Assembly: GCF_015832195.1 (NCBI RefSeq)
Contig: NC_052032.1
Coordinates: 4,904,618-4,968,617, forward strand
Direction: 5' to 3'
DNA: 64,000 nucleotides
Source of the DNA: Motacilla alba alba
Lineage: Eukaryota > Chordata > Aves > Passeriformes > Motacillidae
The notes under the pieces were generated by a model. That model saw only the letters and a program-made list of their open reading frames with translations, did no database searches and was not told where the DNA came from. Each line of letters starts with the position of its first letter. The first letter of the stretch is position 1. Below, in pieces: positions 27,801 through 39,800 of this stretch. A program made the position numbers and the translations under genes.

Positions 27801-30800
27801 ATTAGATAGGGAGAAAGCATAACTAAATTAGGACAAAGAAGAGACATGCAAATCCTACTCCCAGTTCTGACACTGATCCCGTGGCTGCTGCAAGGACCCA
27901 AAAGACACAACTCATGACTAATTTTTCAGCCTTTATTCCCACCAGCCTCACCCTCAGCACAGCAGTTCCTGAGAACCCTGGAGTATCCACAAGACCCTTT
28001 GGCCCACTCTGGTTGTTGATTATCTCTGGGCTTTTGAGGTTGGAAACTCTGAAACAGCTGAAGTTTACCTTTTGTCACTTATCAGAGCTGTCAAGTGATG
28101 CTAAAATTGAAAATCTAAGTTGAAAGGGGAAGTGAACAGGCTTTACTGTTATTTATATATCCCCTATGGGATAAAACAGAAACATCTTGTACATATGCAG
28201 TAAACTATTTAATGATACCCACTTATATTATTCTTTTTCTATATCTAAGAATATACTAAAAACACCTCCCAAGACACACAGCAAAAAAGCCAGAAGCTGA
28301 GCTATATTTAAAAGCTCTACTTTTTCTGAATTACTAAGTAACAAAACTTCTAGGTATTTCTTTCTTTCTCTGGAAATACTTCTGCTAGGAGGAGGTTACC
28401 AGTGCCTAAGCCACAAGCTCTTTGGGAAGTAATTACACCCCATGGTCAGAAAATATCCCATGGCCACCAAGTGATTCCAAGGCAGGAATCTCTGACTTTT
28501 GTGGAAAACAGTGAATTCTGTGGGTACAAAGCTGCAGGCAGCATGAAATGATCTCTGCAGTAGAATTGCCATGGAATTTCTAACATTTGCTGCATGGAAA
28601 GAGAGAAACTGTCCCTCTGTATGTGCCCTGGTTGCTCCAGGACATTCTGTTACAAATCCACCAAATCATCTGTATAAAAAGTCAAAAAGAAATCTTTTTG
28701 CACCTTTCAAAAAGAAATATTTTCACACCTTTTTTACTCTCAAATATGTTTTCTCCATGCCAGCAAACTGACTGAAATAAAACCACTTTTCTTTCGTGCT
28801 AGAGGGTTGGGCTGGGCATGGATACAAACCTTTGTGGTTTTTCATGTCCTTAATCTGATCTTGTAAAATCTTCTGGAGATTCCTATTACCTAAAACATCT
28901 TCTTCCAGTTGTTTTCTCAACATGAAAATGTTGTTCAGCTCCACTTGCAAGCTATTTATACTGGAAAAAAAAAAGAGACAAATAAATGTCTGAGATTCAG
29001 TTGAAAACATTTTGGTGTGCACTGGTTTTTTCTCCACTCAGGCTCGCAGCCATTTCCCATTCCCCATGGCTGGGTTTCATCCCACACTTCCATCATTCTG
29101 ATGCATAAGCACAAACAAATCCCTACATAGAAAGAGGAGATTAAATGTTTACATACACAGCATTTTCCTGCTCTTTTGGGCTCTGCTGCCTAAATCAGCT
29201 TCCCCATGACAGAGCTCTTCTCCCAGCCTCTTTCTGAGCAGTTCTTTTTAAGGAAAATCTAAATTACTATCTTCTAAAAACTGTGCCAGAAAAATATCAT
29301 TATCACATAATGCTGATGGCTTTGTGTATTCCATTATGTGGTGACCATGGAAACTTTGTTCCCTTGCCACAGAGCTCCACCAGATAATCTAATCCTGCAC
29401 TTAGGAAAAATATCAAAAGATCCTGTTCCACTGAAAATAGGACCCAGACACAACTAACTGTTTTATTTCTTCATTTATCCACAGCCTGTAAAAAGATCCC
29501 TTGAGTTCTAAATGGTCTCAATTGTCTCAGTTACCACCATGGGGCATAAATGTCCAAACTTAGAATTTTTAATTTGTCAAGGTGAATTAATTTTTAAAGC
29601 AACTTTACTACTGAAGCTCTTCAGCATCAGCTGCCCCTCAGGCCCCAGAGCCAGCTGCCCTTGCTACATCTTCCCACACCCTTCAACCACACCAACAAGG
29701 CAGTTCTGATCAATCTGTAAAAATATTTAAGTGCTGAAAATAAACCAACCTGAAACTGTAATAAAATGAAATAAATTTGCTTTAATAAAAAATAAATAAG
29801 AGGCTGTTACTGAACTCTTTGTAGTATTTATTTTTGCATTTACTTCACTTAGTGTTTTAAAATAAATTAAGCTGCTGCAGAATTTCCAAGCCACTGCACT
29901 AAATGATAGAGAACTCGGGGATCTTTAAAAAAATATCAATCCACCTGATGGGAGACTGTACAGGAACACAGAGCACATCACACTTGCATGAGAATAACGG
30001 AGTATTGCAGATGCACGTTAATTAAAAGGCTACATGTATGAAAAGCCTCTCAGTCTATCTCCTGACAAGTGTGCTGTTGTCAGGGGTTCCTGCACAAGAA
30101 ACTACTGCTTTAAACAATTCTTCCTCATACAAGAGCTTCTTTGAAGTGAGAGCTCTCTTAAATGCTCAGCAAAAACAGATTAAGAGTAAAACCAAACCAA
30201 CACATGACTAGAAGCCAGGTAAGCACATTTTCTCCTTTTCATGAGTTAAAGGTTTTATAAGAACAAGCACTGATTCCCCTCTTGGAGAGAGAAGGAATGT
30301 CTTGGTCCTGACATCCAGTAGCTCATTTTGAAAAATAACCACCCGGGTTGCTTAAAATAACTAATGCCTAAAAGAAGATGTCAGCAAGAAAACAGATGTT
30401 TGCCCAAAATCCATGTTGCTGCTGATGGCAATTAAACCCAGCTTCCTCATCTGTGTATCTGCAGGGCTTGTTTACCCATTCCCCAAAAATTTGGGATTCA
30501 AGCCTTGATGAAGTTTCCTGCACGTTCCAGCCCCCAAAGATGGGAGATGGAGGAATAAGAGCAGCTCCAAGCCCCAGCTCACTGTGCATCCTCTGCACTG
30601 ACTGCTCCATGCATCCCAAAATCCCAGAACCACAGGGTTGGAAGAGACCTTCAAGATCATGGAGTCCAACCTGTTCCCTGAAACCTCAACTAAACCCTGG
30701 CACCCAGTGCCACATCCAGGCTTTTTTTAAACACACCCAGGGATGGTGACTCCACCACCTCCCCAGGCAGCCATCCCAGAACTTTATCACCCTTTCTGTG

Positions 30801-33800
30801 AAAAATTTTTTCCTAATATCCAACCTAAATTTCCCTTGGTGCAGCTTGAGGCTGTGTCCTCTGGTTCTGTCAGTGCTGCCTGGAGAAAGAGCCCAACCCC
30901 ACCTGACTACAACTACCCTTCAGGAAGTTGTAGAGAGTGATAAGGTCACCTCTGAGTCTTCTTTTCTCCAGGCTGAACATCCCCAGCTCCCTCAGTCATT
31001 CCTCACAGGGTTTGTGTTCCAAGCCCCTCTCCAGCCTCGTTGCCTCCTCCAGATGTGCTCAAGCATCTCAATGTCTTTCCTAAACTGGGGGGCCCAGAAC
31101 TGGACACAGTACTCAAAATCCTATATCAGGGATCAGGACTAATGATCCTGATCCTACAGAAGCTCCTTGCAAAAGCCCAGTGATGACACCTGGAGTTCTG
31201 GGTTTGCTTATTTGAAAGGCCTTCTAGAACAGCCAGGTTCAGAGCCACACTGTTTGCTGTCATTGCTGTACAGAATGTGGAGCCTCTCCGTGCCCACAGA
31301 GCAGGAGTCACTGCCAGGTCCCACTCTTCACATGAAATCAGAGATAATCTCCATCAGCTGACTGCTAGCATTATTTTTCATCAGTATTTTGTCTAGCATC
31401 TAAAGCAGGTCCTGAGCTGTGGCCAAGCACAAGCTGGCATTGCTGCTAAGTGCTTAACTCACACACAAATCTCATCTAGTCTAGTGCTACTTTATGGTTT
31501 CCAAACTATAGTGGTCTATAAAACAACTGCAAAATACAAATAAACCTTCCCCCAGAGCTGGCAGGTATAAACCACTGCTTTCAGAAGCTGGCTCTCAAAA
31601 CTTCATTAAGAAATTTGCAATTATAGCAGTAACTTTTTATAAAACATTTAAATTTCATTTGTCTACAGACTAAGAACGTTCTTTATCATAATGCCTCCTC
31701 CTCAATTGCCAAGCAATAACAGGATACAGAGTAGGCTGCAGATTTCTTTCTGAATTGTTGGGTTCTTTGATTTTAAAAGGTTAAAAACCACTTGCTTATG
31801 CCACCCTTTTCAATGCTTTGCACTGAACGAGTACTATGCAAACTTCAATTACTCTGTTTTGTTTAACCTTCTCCCAAATCTTGCATATTTATATTCTCAT
31901 CAACATTCCCACAGTGTCACTTTTAAGATAAGCATTATCTGTATTTTAGGAGTAAAAAATGGCAAATTGTCCAAGGCCCAAAAGTTCACTGCAAGTTGTT
32001 TTTGCAAGATGCCAAAACACAAGACCTAAGTATGGAAAAATCCAGCAGCTCACTTTGGTACCTAAATGGAAAGAGGGCTCATTTGAGAGTCCAATCTAAA
32101 AAGAAACATTTACAGAAACATTTGAAGTAATTTAGATAATAGAAACTCGCTTACATAAATATTTCTCTTTAGAGACTACTACAGAGAGCTTATAAACAAC
32201 TGGCCAGAACAAACTAATCCCCAGTAAAGCTGCACTTTTCACAACTTTGCCCTTTGAGTTCAGATTATCCCCCAAAGCAGAAGCACTTACCTATCTGACT
32301 CCTTGAAGGTCTTCACTAGTGTAGAATAAATGTTCTGTTCTTTCCTTAAAGCAAGGAGCAGCTTCTCATACTCAGCTTCTTTATTTTCCTAATGGAAAAG
32401 AAGAACATCCTGTGATTACAACATGATTTTCATGTCTGTGCCCATGTGTGTGCTTGCGTCCTGAAGCTCTTGTGAAAGAAGCTGAAATGCCAGTTTTCTG
32501 AACAGGATCACCAACGTGCATCTGAGAACCATCCACTGTCCTTAAACGCAGCTGCTACTGAAGGAGGCAAAGACTGTTTCACTGGGTACCCACCATGAGG
32601 GAATCACACACCTCAACAGTGCTCCAGCATCTTTCTCACAGCCTCAGAAGTTTCCCCCATCCCCAACAAAAGCATCCTCACTCCCAAAGTTCCCACAGCA
32701 GGAACAACCTGGCAGGCAGCTATCACAGAGGAGGGGAAGGGGAGCAAACAAGCCAAAGCTCCAAGCACACATTTTAGAACAAGTCCTCTTTGTGTTCTGG
32801 ATAAAATTGGTTTTTGGGGGTGAGGAGATCCAGCAAATTCTGTTCCAACTCTGAACAAGGATTATATCGAGCTCCAAATAAAGGATAAACATATCAGACA
32901 CTGCATAATTCAGTTTTCTGCACACTACAAGCTGCTGCTTCACTCGTGTGAAGAAAAGAAAATGGTTTATCTGCAGTCTTGCTCACAGAAAGGATGATAT
33001 TATTATTATAAGAATAAACATAAACTCTTATGGTACACTCTCAGTAAGGATCCACTAATTTCCTCAGACTTTTTTCATTCCAAAACAACCAGACAGTCAC
33101 TTTTGCAGCAGGAAGTAAAAAATGCAGCTATTTAATGGAGTATTTTCTTGCATTTACTATGTAAAAGTATCTAAGATATCAATCATTTCCAAAGAGAAAA
33201 TAACTGGGATATTACAGCAAATTTAGATGTATTAATATCAGGCACAAATTCTGCCTCTGTTAAAGAATTTTTGGTTCTCTCAGTTTTTTATTTTGACTGA
33301 AAACTGAAAGGAGGAACAAAAAAGGTGCCACAGTTAAGGGGGAATTTCAGCTGAGGGAACTCTTAAGAGATACTAAATCATTAGTGAACAGATCATTAAC
33401 AAGGAAGAAACCTACACCCAGGAGTTTTAAGCAGCTGTTATTATTCCAACTGCAATTCCTAAGGAGGAAAATGCATCCAAAAAAAATTCAGCTACAATAG
33501 AATCTCGTTAATTCACACTAAAGATGCAAAGACTGCTAATTTGAACAATTCAGTGCTCTGCAAAGTAAACAGCACAAAAGCAAGGACAACCGGTGTTTAC
33601 TTTTAATTATTTACACTCTTACTTCACAATATGCCAGCAAATATGTTAAATAATATTTTGCAAGTGTAATCAAGCTGTGATCAGGTGACTCCTGTTAAGG
33701 TAACCTGCCTGGCAGGTCCTGCTGCAGCTTCTACCACTGATGCTCCAGAGTCTTTGAAGAAGTGACCTTGCCTTTGGACAGGTGCTCCATGTTCAGCTGC

Positions 33801-36800
33801 CATCAGCTTCCTTGAGAAAGTGTCATTATTAAAGAAATGAAAAAGCTTTCTCCACCATTACTGTGTACCAGTCTAATTATCTTAACTTTGCCTGATGCTT
33901 TTAGAAACCTCGACACAACAGGCTGCAAACAACACAAAAAGAGACAAGAAATGTACCTTCAAAAGCAGCTCATTTGTTCAGTGCTCTGTCCACCATGATG
34001 CACTGATGGAGCCAGGCAGTGATTCAAAAATTTAACAGTACCTAAAGGCTGCATCTAGAGACATTGCCAGGTTCTAGTGCAATTTAGACATTAAATACTA
34101 TTCTGTATCAAAGTGCAAAATCCTGAGCTTCACATCGAATTCATTATCTGGACGAGCAGAGGAAGAGCTCCCAGCAAAGCTGCTGACTGCGCACGGAGAA
34201 ACACAAAAACAGATGGAGGTGGGTGATCCAGAGGCCAGTAATAAAATAATCTCATGAAAAAAAAAAATTAAAAGTACAACTTGCAGCCTAAATTAAGGAG
34301 TCTTATCAATGTGCTGGAATCTCAGCCTTTCAAGAACAGCCATTAAGCAAGAAATCCATGGGTTGTAATTTAAGTTGGAAAAGTTTGATCACAAACACTG
34401 ACCAATGACGTAGAAAGCAACAGGGAAAACTTATTCTTTTCACTGAATTTAGCTGTTTCACAGTCTGTTAAAAGTCCTAGCGAACTCTTCCATATGTCTG
34501 ATCCAAACCTTGCAATTATTACTGAAGACACTACAGACTCTATCCTAATTAAGCTCTTTCTGAAGCCCCGGCAGAGCGCTGTCATTGTGCAGAGTTAGGG
34601 AGCACAAATGAGGGAAGGAATGGCTGCTGCATGAACAAAGCAGTGCCACACACAAACCCTGTTCCTTTTAGGATTCACATGTTGGGTTCTCCATTTGTAC
34701 CAAAATCTCAGTAACCTCATGAAATCCTCCCAACTCTTTCTGCCTAACATGAGCTGTTTCTTAATTCCAAATGTCACAGGCTACACGCAAATTATTAAAT
34801 TCTAAATTCAACTACCTAGGTAAAGGTTAGCAAAATCACGAGGAAGTGTTCCTGATTTTTCAGAATCTTTCACGAATAATAAGGATGAGGAGATGCAGCA
34901 TGCACATCCCTTTTTTTTGTACATTATTACTGTCATTTCTAAATAACGCGTGGGAGTGAATTATTTCAATCAACTCCCCGACGGTACACAAAACATAAGG
35001 CAGCTCTGTAACTTAAATAGACTGTAATGCTGTGGGAGTTAATGAAACATTAAACCTCTTGACACATGGTGTGAGGGAAAATGTGTTAGAGGAGATAGCT
35101 GCAAGACATCCAGGACCATATTGCAGTGAAGGATTTATATTCCCGTGAAAGGAGGCAATCTAATATGTTAAAGTCTATATTTAAGTCTGAAATACTATTC
35201 CTAAGCAGCAGTGGTGGAAAACATAACTTATTTTCATTAAAGGTTCCTTAGATTGCAAGCAATGAAAGTAAAAGGTTTATAACCCCACAATAAATAACTT
35301 ATTGGCAATGTCACAAGAATATCCGGTTGCCTCGCTGAATGTTCTCGTGCTTCCAACAACCCTCAGGATCATTTCAAAATCTCTGAAGGTTAAAGGATAA
35401 ATGACTGAGAGAAGGATATTAGCTATACCTCCTCACTGATCCATCCATTCATCCATCACTAGAATTTGGTCATTTCTTCTAATTTCTAAATTCCTTGTCT
35501 GTAAAACACATTTGACTCAGACTTCAGAGATCCTCGAGTCAGAAGTTGCCAGACTCCCCTAATTATCAATGCCCTCACTCACTCTCTTTAGACCATGACA
35601 GTGGCTCAAAAATCCAAACTCCAAAATTAGAACCTGTAATTTATCTCTCCTGGCCTGGCCAAGGCACCCAGCAGAGCTTTGGGTGTTGGTTGCTTTAAAA
35701 TTTATCATTACATTAAAATAAAGTACAAAGACATGCTGAAAGAGAGAAAAGTTCTGTATCTCTCCAATCAATTTTTACAACTTCAAAAGATCAGGGAGGC
35801 TGCAGAGCCTGGTTTCTGTCCCCTCTGGTGGGGAGGATCCAGCTATGGGTTTGTTGAGTCAGTGCAGCACAGCAAAGCCATCCAAGAGTGCCAGGCAGCC
35901 AATGAGAGCAGAGCTCTGGCTAATCTGTGTCCAAAAACTGGTGATTAATGTACCCAAGTGGGTCCTTACAGGAGATAGGTGACACAGAGGTTGAGCTGAG
36001 AGGACAATGGGCTGTGATGAGCTATTGTTCAGTCACTGAGTGCACAGCAGCAGAGAATGGGCTGTGATTAGAAGGTGGGTCTGGGTGATTACCTGCATGC
36101 CTGCCACTGCTCCTGCCCTGGTTATCCACCTGAGCCGAGTGAGGGGTACACAGGCAAGTCACTGTTTGATTTCCATTAATTCCCTGTGATTTTCCATCCT
36201 AGGTCCCTTTGTGACAGAAGTTAGGTGCATGCACTGCAGTTTGTTGTGCAGAAGTGGAATTTCCCCCCAGCCTTGCCCAGCCCATTTTCTGTGTCTGCAC
36301 ATTCACATATACTGGGATAAAGCCTCACTGCTGCCCAGGCAAACAGGGCTCAGGCTCCTTTTCTCTCAGCTGGTCACACAACCAGGACTCCACACGCTCT
36401 TGTCTCTCCCATGGTTAATTATAGTGCCCATCACATTCATCATCTCACCACCAGACTGCTCAGAATGTGACCCCAAACACTGAACTAACATTTCCTTTGC
36501 CATTGGCTCCCTTTATTTTGAACTTCCTTGAGAAAGTCTCGTTAATGATTGACATATTATTACAGAAATGAAAAAGCTTTCTCCACCATTACTGTGTACC
36601 AGTCTAATTACTTTAACTTTGCCTGATGCTTTTAGAAACCTCGACACAACAGGCTGCAAACAACACAAAAAGAGACAAGAAATATACCTTCAAAAGCAGC
36701 TCATTTGTTCAATGCTCTGTCCACCATGATGCACTGATGGAGTCAGGCAGTGATTCAAAAATTTAACAGTACCTGACTTCTTCTGCTAGAACAGAATGGA

Positions 36801-39800
36801 GGGTAAAGAGAGAAGGAAGTACTTCCAAAACTAAAATTTTGAATTTTGACCTCTCACTTCAGGTACAAGTCTTTTCAATTCATGGCATCAAATAAAGTAA
36901 TGGGAATATATTGCTTATCCTTTTTTAACATATATATTTCTGTACAAGTTCTTCTTTGCTTTAAAGAAGTTTTCTTCTTGCCCTGGACATGTTTTCACAC
37001 CTACCTGTATTTATCCTCACATTCCATTTATCTCCTGTGGTCACCAGCTCTGTGCAATCTTTCCCCTTATCTATCCAAAGTACACAAACTCCTCTCTGCA
37101 CCCCTCCCCAGAAATACAGATATCCTCTCTCTCAGTGAATTATGTCTGCCCTAACCACCAAAAAACCCCTATCTCTTTATGGCAGGCAAAACATCTGAAA
37201 GCAGGGAATTTAGTGATGCCATATAAATTCATCAGAGCAGAAAATATGGTGAATTACAACATATACCAATCCACAGCTTTGAAGCCAAAGTCAAAATTCT
37301 ATTCAATTTGAAGTCAAGGTACTTACCTGCAAATGATTAGTAATGCAAAACTCACCTCCAGCTCTCTGACTATCTTGATAATTGACTGTTGAGTCTGTGC
37401 AGCACATTTCTCCTCTACTAAACCCTCATTTTTCAGTTCAAGTTCTTCATTAGCTCTTAGAAGGTTCTTGCACTTATTCTGGAGCTCCTGCAGCTCTGCA
37501 TCCTTTTCTTTAACTGTTCCATCAAGTCTCTAACAAAAGAAAACAGGCAGTTTTACCCTAATTTGAAACTGCAAAATACAAAACCTAGCAAAATTCAGAA
37601 GAACATCCAAGGATGACGTGGAACATGTTATTTACACACCCTGCAAAAAGAGCTCAATTTGAGACACCACAAGCAAAACCAAAAGATATACAGAAGCTTT
37701 CCCCACCTCTGCAACCCTCTTAGTATTAAAAAATGCAGTCAAGGTATGCAATGCACCTTTGTCTCCAGGTACAGAAGAACCTCAACTCCTCTCTGCATTG
37801 CTGGCTGAATACCATCACTACTTTTTTTACTCTGTGAAAACTGAGCAGGGGCCCGTTACCATTCAGGCAGGAACCTTCTCATATAGGACATCTGGGGCCC
37901 CCAGAAAAGAAGATCAAATATTTCAGGATCTATTCATCAATTTCCACTTTGTGCAGAATAAACTGAAAATCATGAGCACTTCAGAGCTTTTACAACAGTG
38001 CCAATCCTACATAAGTATTAGTAAAGCTTTCTTCCCCCTCTGTCCACACGCTTCACAAAACCCCAACAAGAAATCCTGGTGAATTCCACACACTCTGTAA
38101 TTACAGGTCTGTTCTGCAAACACGGGATTATGAGAAGTGAAGGATTATCTTCAAAATCAACAATAACTCCAACCACAAACATGATTTTGTAATAATTCCC
38201 ATACAAAATCAAATGATAACTTTCCATTTTTCATTTCAGAGTAAGTCTACCTACCTCAAGCAGCAGATCCTTGTGATTGACGCTGTCTGTCAGCTGCCTT
38301 ATAACAAGTTCTTGGCTCTGCAGCTTCTGATTGCTTTCACTCAAAAGATTATTGTAATGGTGTTCAACTGCTTTTTCTTTCTCAGTCATTTCACCATGTA
38401 ATTTCTCCAGTTGATTTCTAAGGTCCTACCAAAAAAAAAAAAAAAAAAAAAGAAGAAACTGAATATGCAGCAAATCAACTTTAAAGAAAGTTTAAGACTA
38501 ACAACCCACACTATCAACTGAAGGATGTACTGAAGCCACTTTCTCTTGGCATCAATGAATACAATTAAAGAAAGAACAGCTTTCAGATAAGATGTCAGTA
38601 TTTTCTTCCATAAATCTAGGTTGTTGTTTAAATGCTTTTCATACAGAATGGCTGGTCTCCAAGGCTGTTGGGAATATTATGCACATAGATGTTGTCAGAA
38701 TGAACATTCACTTCTGAGTCAATTTACTCCCTGGCTAGAAATAGGAGAAAATTGCTTACAGGTGATTCAGTTTGTCATTTGCCTTTTTTCTCATCACACC
38801 ATGAAAATTGTTGCACACTGGTTACTCTGCCATCAAACAAAAGGTCAGAAATGTTAAAACTTTTTTCTTTTGACAAGAACACAAACTTCAAATGACCAAC
38901 CAGGTCAAGCTCATGATCAGATGGGATGAACAGAACTTGATCTTAACTCTGGCTCTGTTAATTACTTCCTGCAGCTCCAAGATTAGCTGTATTACCTCCA
39001 CATCTTAGCTTCCCAGCAGAGAAATGTGGGCGTTCTGCTCCTAAACCACAGGAACAATCTCTTTTAACACCTTCTACACAGCAGCAAGTCCCAAGGAGTC
39101 CGGGATCTGTTAGGACCAACAGGGAATGCTGCAATGGAAGATCAGCAGCTCCTGGGCTGCACCAACCACAATCCCAGCTCTCCTCTGCAGCCCCACACAT
39201 CTGTCCCACTCCAGCTGAAAATCCCCAGCTCTCCATGGGGTTTCAAAGTCTGGCCACCTGACCAAGCCTTGGGTCCCAAGAAGTAACTTCAAACAATTCC
39301 CATTCCTTACATTCTGCTAGGCACCAGGACAATCACTACATTTATGTGAATATATGAGATTATCAGCATGGAATTTATAGTCAGCTCACAGATAGAGTGG
39401 AAAATATTTAAGAGCACAGGGTAGTAGAAAAATTTCCAACATGGCTTCTCTGTCCTTCCACCCTCTCTCTCACCACCACTGTTTTGTGTCACTTCCAACA
39501 TTTTTGCTGGTTGGTTGGGGAGTTTCAACACTGTCAGCTGAAGGAGGCAAAGCTTGCAGAGACACCAGCCTCATTTTATAAACTTTTCCTCTGCCTCTAC
39601 TGCAGAGATTGTGTAGAAGAAATACAGGTGGAAACTTGTAACACAAGAGCTGTTATCTAAAATTAAACAATTAAAACTTGCAGGAGACTTTAGAGTATCT
39701 AAACTTCTGTTCAGACCCAAAGAACCAGGTAACAGAGCCTACATCTTCAAATAAATGTTTGCTATTTATTCCCCAAAAGGGCCCATTTGTGAAGTAGCAT

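Larger units (their letters stand above)
21469..28829 (-). other. CDK5RAP2: CDK5RAP2 introns 18, 17 and 16 (exons 17, 18 interspersed)
   Basis: Introns of 4,069, 1,452 and 1,595 bases. Intron 18 contains a CR1 fragment at 22150-22500, a TA-rich microsatellite just after it, and A-rich runs near 22960 and 23020. Introns 16 and 17 show nothing recognisable. Confidence 0.78.
28961..38254 (-). other. CDK5RAP2: CDK5RAP2 introns 15, 14 and 13 (exons 14, 15 interspersed)
   Basis: Introns of 3,330, 4,967 and 725 bases. Intron 15 carries the second-longest CR1 fragment (about 30615-31125). Intron 14 holds a direct duplication of about 240 bases (33807-34043 and 36521-36774). No intronic gene was recognised. 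Confidence 0.78.

Noticed and set aside
33807..36774. Interpretation of the paired repeats as LTRs of an endogenous retrovirus
   Set aside because: The copies are only about 240 bases, lack TG…CA ends and clear target-site duplications, and the 2.5 kb between them has no gag- or pol-like frame.
37321..37327. Second donor-like site (acttacctgc) just below exon 14
   Set aside because: Extending exon 14 to it would cross the strong GAG|GTGAGT donor and lose the match and frame into exon 15.
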